In this document: positions 29,755 through 30,782 of the stretch, piece by piece
Numbering within the stretch: position 1 is the stretch's first letter
How the letters are laid out: each line of letters opens with the position of its first letter
From: a virus
DNA: 30,782 bases
Direction: 5' to 3' (one strand)
IMG/VR virus record: IMGVR_UViG_3300031825_000371
Coordinates: 1-30,782 of that record
Notes under the pieces: model-generated
Told to the model about the DNA's origin: nothing
Databases searched by the model: none
Seen by the model: the letters and a program-made list of their open reading frames with translations, nothing else
Program-made: the position numbers and the translations under genes

Positions 29755-30782
29755 CGCGCAAGCGCGAGCGCCCCCTCGGCGCGTCGACCATCTCCATCGT
29801 GCAGGAGCTCGTCGCTGCCTTCGGCACCCGCCGGCTGAACGACATTCCGGACCGCGAGTGGCAGGCCTTCGTCGATCGGCGCCACGCCGCCAACGCCGCG
29901 GCGACGCGCGAGCGCTACCTCAACGCCGTCGTCGCCTTCCTCGCCTGGTGCGCGTCGCCGAAGAGCAACGCCGGCCTCGCCACTGTCCCGGCCTTCGACC
30001 GCGACGCCAAGGCGCGCAACCCGAATCGCCGCGCCCGCCGGCGCGTCCGCGAGATGAGGCCGGATCTCATCGGCCGCCTCATCCGGGCGGCGCACATCGC
30101 CGTGCGCGCGCAACTCGCCGTCGAGTGGTCGACCGGCGCCCGCGTCTCGTCGGTGCTGCACGGCTGCCGCGTCTGCGACCTCATCCTCGCCCCCGGCCGC
30201 AGTCAGATCACCTTCCACGACACCAAGAACGGCACGTCGGTGACCGCCGCGCTGCACCCGGCGGCGGTGCGCGTGCTCGAGGACTATCTCGCCTGGCGCG
30301 GCCGGCTGCACGACCGCGAGGCCCCGCTCTTCCTCACGCCGCTGCGCCGGCCCTACAAGGACGTCGGCGGCGCATGGTCCGGCCAGAACAAAACCGCCTT
30401 CAACGCCGCCAAGCGCCGCGCCGCCGGCGATCTCCGCCGAGACGCGGCCGCCACCGCCCGAACCCTGCGCACCGAGAACCGCCGCGCCGAGGCGTGGGAC
30501 GCGATCGCCGCCGCGAAGGCCGACGCGGCACTGCTCGGCCAGGTGACGCAACATTGGTTTCGCCACCTGCTCGCCACGCGCCTCCTGCAGATCGGCGACA
30601 TCCGCACGGCGATGGATCAAGGCGGGTGGATCGACCAGCGCTCGGTCATGGGCTATTCGCACGACGCCCCCGAGCACCGCCGCCGCATCGTCGACGCACT
30701 CGATGGTTTCGACACAACATTGACACACGACCGCGACCAGTCGACGGCAAGTAACGGAAAGATCAACGCAATTCGAAAGTGA
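29457..30782 (+). CDS. int: Tyrosine site-specific recombinase (phage integrase)
   Basis: 441 residues from the ATG at 29457. The N-terminal IAVIERGGFWHVVGTVVARG is a beta-rich arm-binding domain; a core-binding SAM-like domain lies at about 88-170. The catalytic domain has Arg229 (STGARVSS), Lys257 (HDTKNG), His366 and Arg369 (HWFRHLLATRLL), Trp391 in the His/Trp position, and nucleophile Tyr400 (VMGYSH). All residues needed for strand exchange are present. It ends on the last base of the window. It should catalyse integration and, with the excisionase-like protein, excision. The attachment site probably lies just beyond. Confidence 0.95.
   Translation: MDGNPGGGAGGGDRGAKRPGRRARGIAVIERGGFWHVVGTVVARGRSVRVRKSTGLAARRDLYDTAWDEARRIEAEIIGEITGARRPGDFLSVAAERYLTRKRERPLGASTISIVQELVAAFGTRRLNDIPDREWQAFVDRRHAANAAATRERYLNAVVAFLAWCASPKSNAGLATVPAFDRDAKARNPNRRARRRVREMRPDLIGRLIRAAHIAVRAQLAVEWSTGARVSSVLHGCRVCDLILAPGRSQITFHDTKNGTSVTAALHPAAVRVLEDYLAWRGRLHDREAPLFLTPLRRPYKDVGGAWSGQNKTAFNAAKRRAAGDLRRDAAATARTLRTENRRAEAWDAIAAAKADAALLGQVTQHWFRHLLATRLLQIGDIRTAMDQGGWIDQRSVMGYSHDAPEHRRRIVDALDGFDTTLTHDRDQSTASNGKINAIRK

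Larger units (their letters stand above)
1..30782. mobile_element. Temperate siphophage / prophage, left part truncated
   Basis: The whole window reads as one lambdoid-type phage genome: terminase, portal, protease, capsid, neck, tail tube and tape measure genes on the minus strand, replication and methylation genes, a Cro/CI switch, then excisionase and integrase on the plus strand ending exactly at the right edge. No ribosomal, tRNA or core metabolic gene is visible. The left edge interrupts the tape measure gene, so baseplate, fibre and lysis genes lie outside. No attachment site could be identified because neither host junction is in view. The HK97-fold capsid, HNH plus TerL pair, tail terminator and G/GT frameshift indicate a long non-contractile tail. 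Phage identity is certain. Whether it is integrated, and in which genus, is inference from GC content and the GcrA-like gene. Confidence 0.93.

Overview
The window is almost entirely a temperate siphophage genome integrated in, or packaged from, a high-GC alphaproteobacterium. It looks like a lambda/HK97-type lambdoid prophage with its tyrosine integrase at the right edge. The host assignment rests on very high GC with C/G-rich third codon positions and on a gene of the GcrA family, a regulator known only from Alphaproteobacteria. A more exact placement, such as Hyphomicrobiales, is inference. The left edge cuts the tail tape measure gene. The remaining tail, fibre and lysis genes, one attachment site and the host flanks are not visible.

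Layout from left to right. Positions 1-11840 hold the late structural operon on the minus strand. Read in transcription order it runs HNH endonuclease, small terminase, large terminase, portal, ClpP-like prohead protease, HK97-type major capsid, a small capsid-associated protein, gp8-like connector, head closure, neck protein, tail terminator, tail tube, a 63-residue protein, a tail assembly chaperone with a lambda G/GT-type -1 frameshift (GGGAAAC), and tape measure. Positions 12001-21348, also minus, hold a regulatory and DNA-metabolism block: an HTH regulator, a GcrA-like protein broken by a G10 tract, a stand-alone TSCPD protein, a C5-cytosine methyltransferase with seven internal repeats, a beta-order DNA methyltransferase, a Toprim primase, a P4/D5-type helicase and a NusG-like factor. 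The NusG-like gene sits at the boundary between this block and the late genes. It is preceded by nine copies of the octamer GGGAGGAT/ATCCTCCC in a symmetric, mutually exclusive hairpin arrangement. A lower-GC plus-strand gene (17419-17769) sits between the two methyltransferases.

Positions 21474-24100 are the lysis/lysogeny switch: a zinc-ribbon ORF, a 61-residue ORF, a Cro-like HTH gene, a divergent control region, an S24-type CI repressor, and two lower-GC genes for exported proteins (a lipoprotein and a signal-peptide protein) that look like lysogeny-associated cargo. Positions 24126-30782 form a plus-strand operon: small proteins, two small membrane proteins, a cupin-like protein, a P-loop/sulfotransferase-like protein, a DUF2303 (YfdQ) protein, a DUF5131 (Gp37/Gp68) cysteine-cluster protein, an excisionase-like MerR/AlpA protein and the integrase. 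The Cro promoter and the promoter of this plus-strand operon share TTGAC-N19-TACCGTCC spacing and a related 20-bp box, so one repressor probably controls both.

The strongest items for a second look are the repeat-rich leader of the NusG-like gene, the GcrA-like gene that combines a homopolymer frameshift with a heptamer-repeat insertion in its linker, its linkage to two DNA methyltransferases, the seven-repeat insert in the cytosine methyltransferase, and the shared operator/promoter module.
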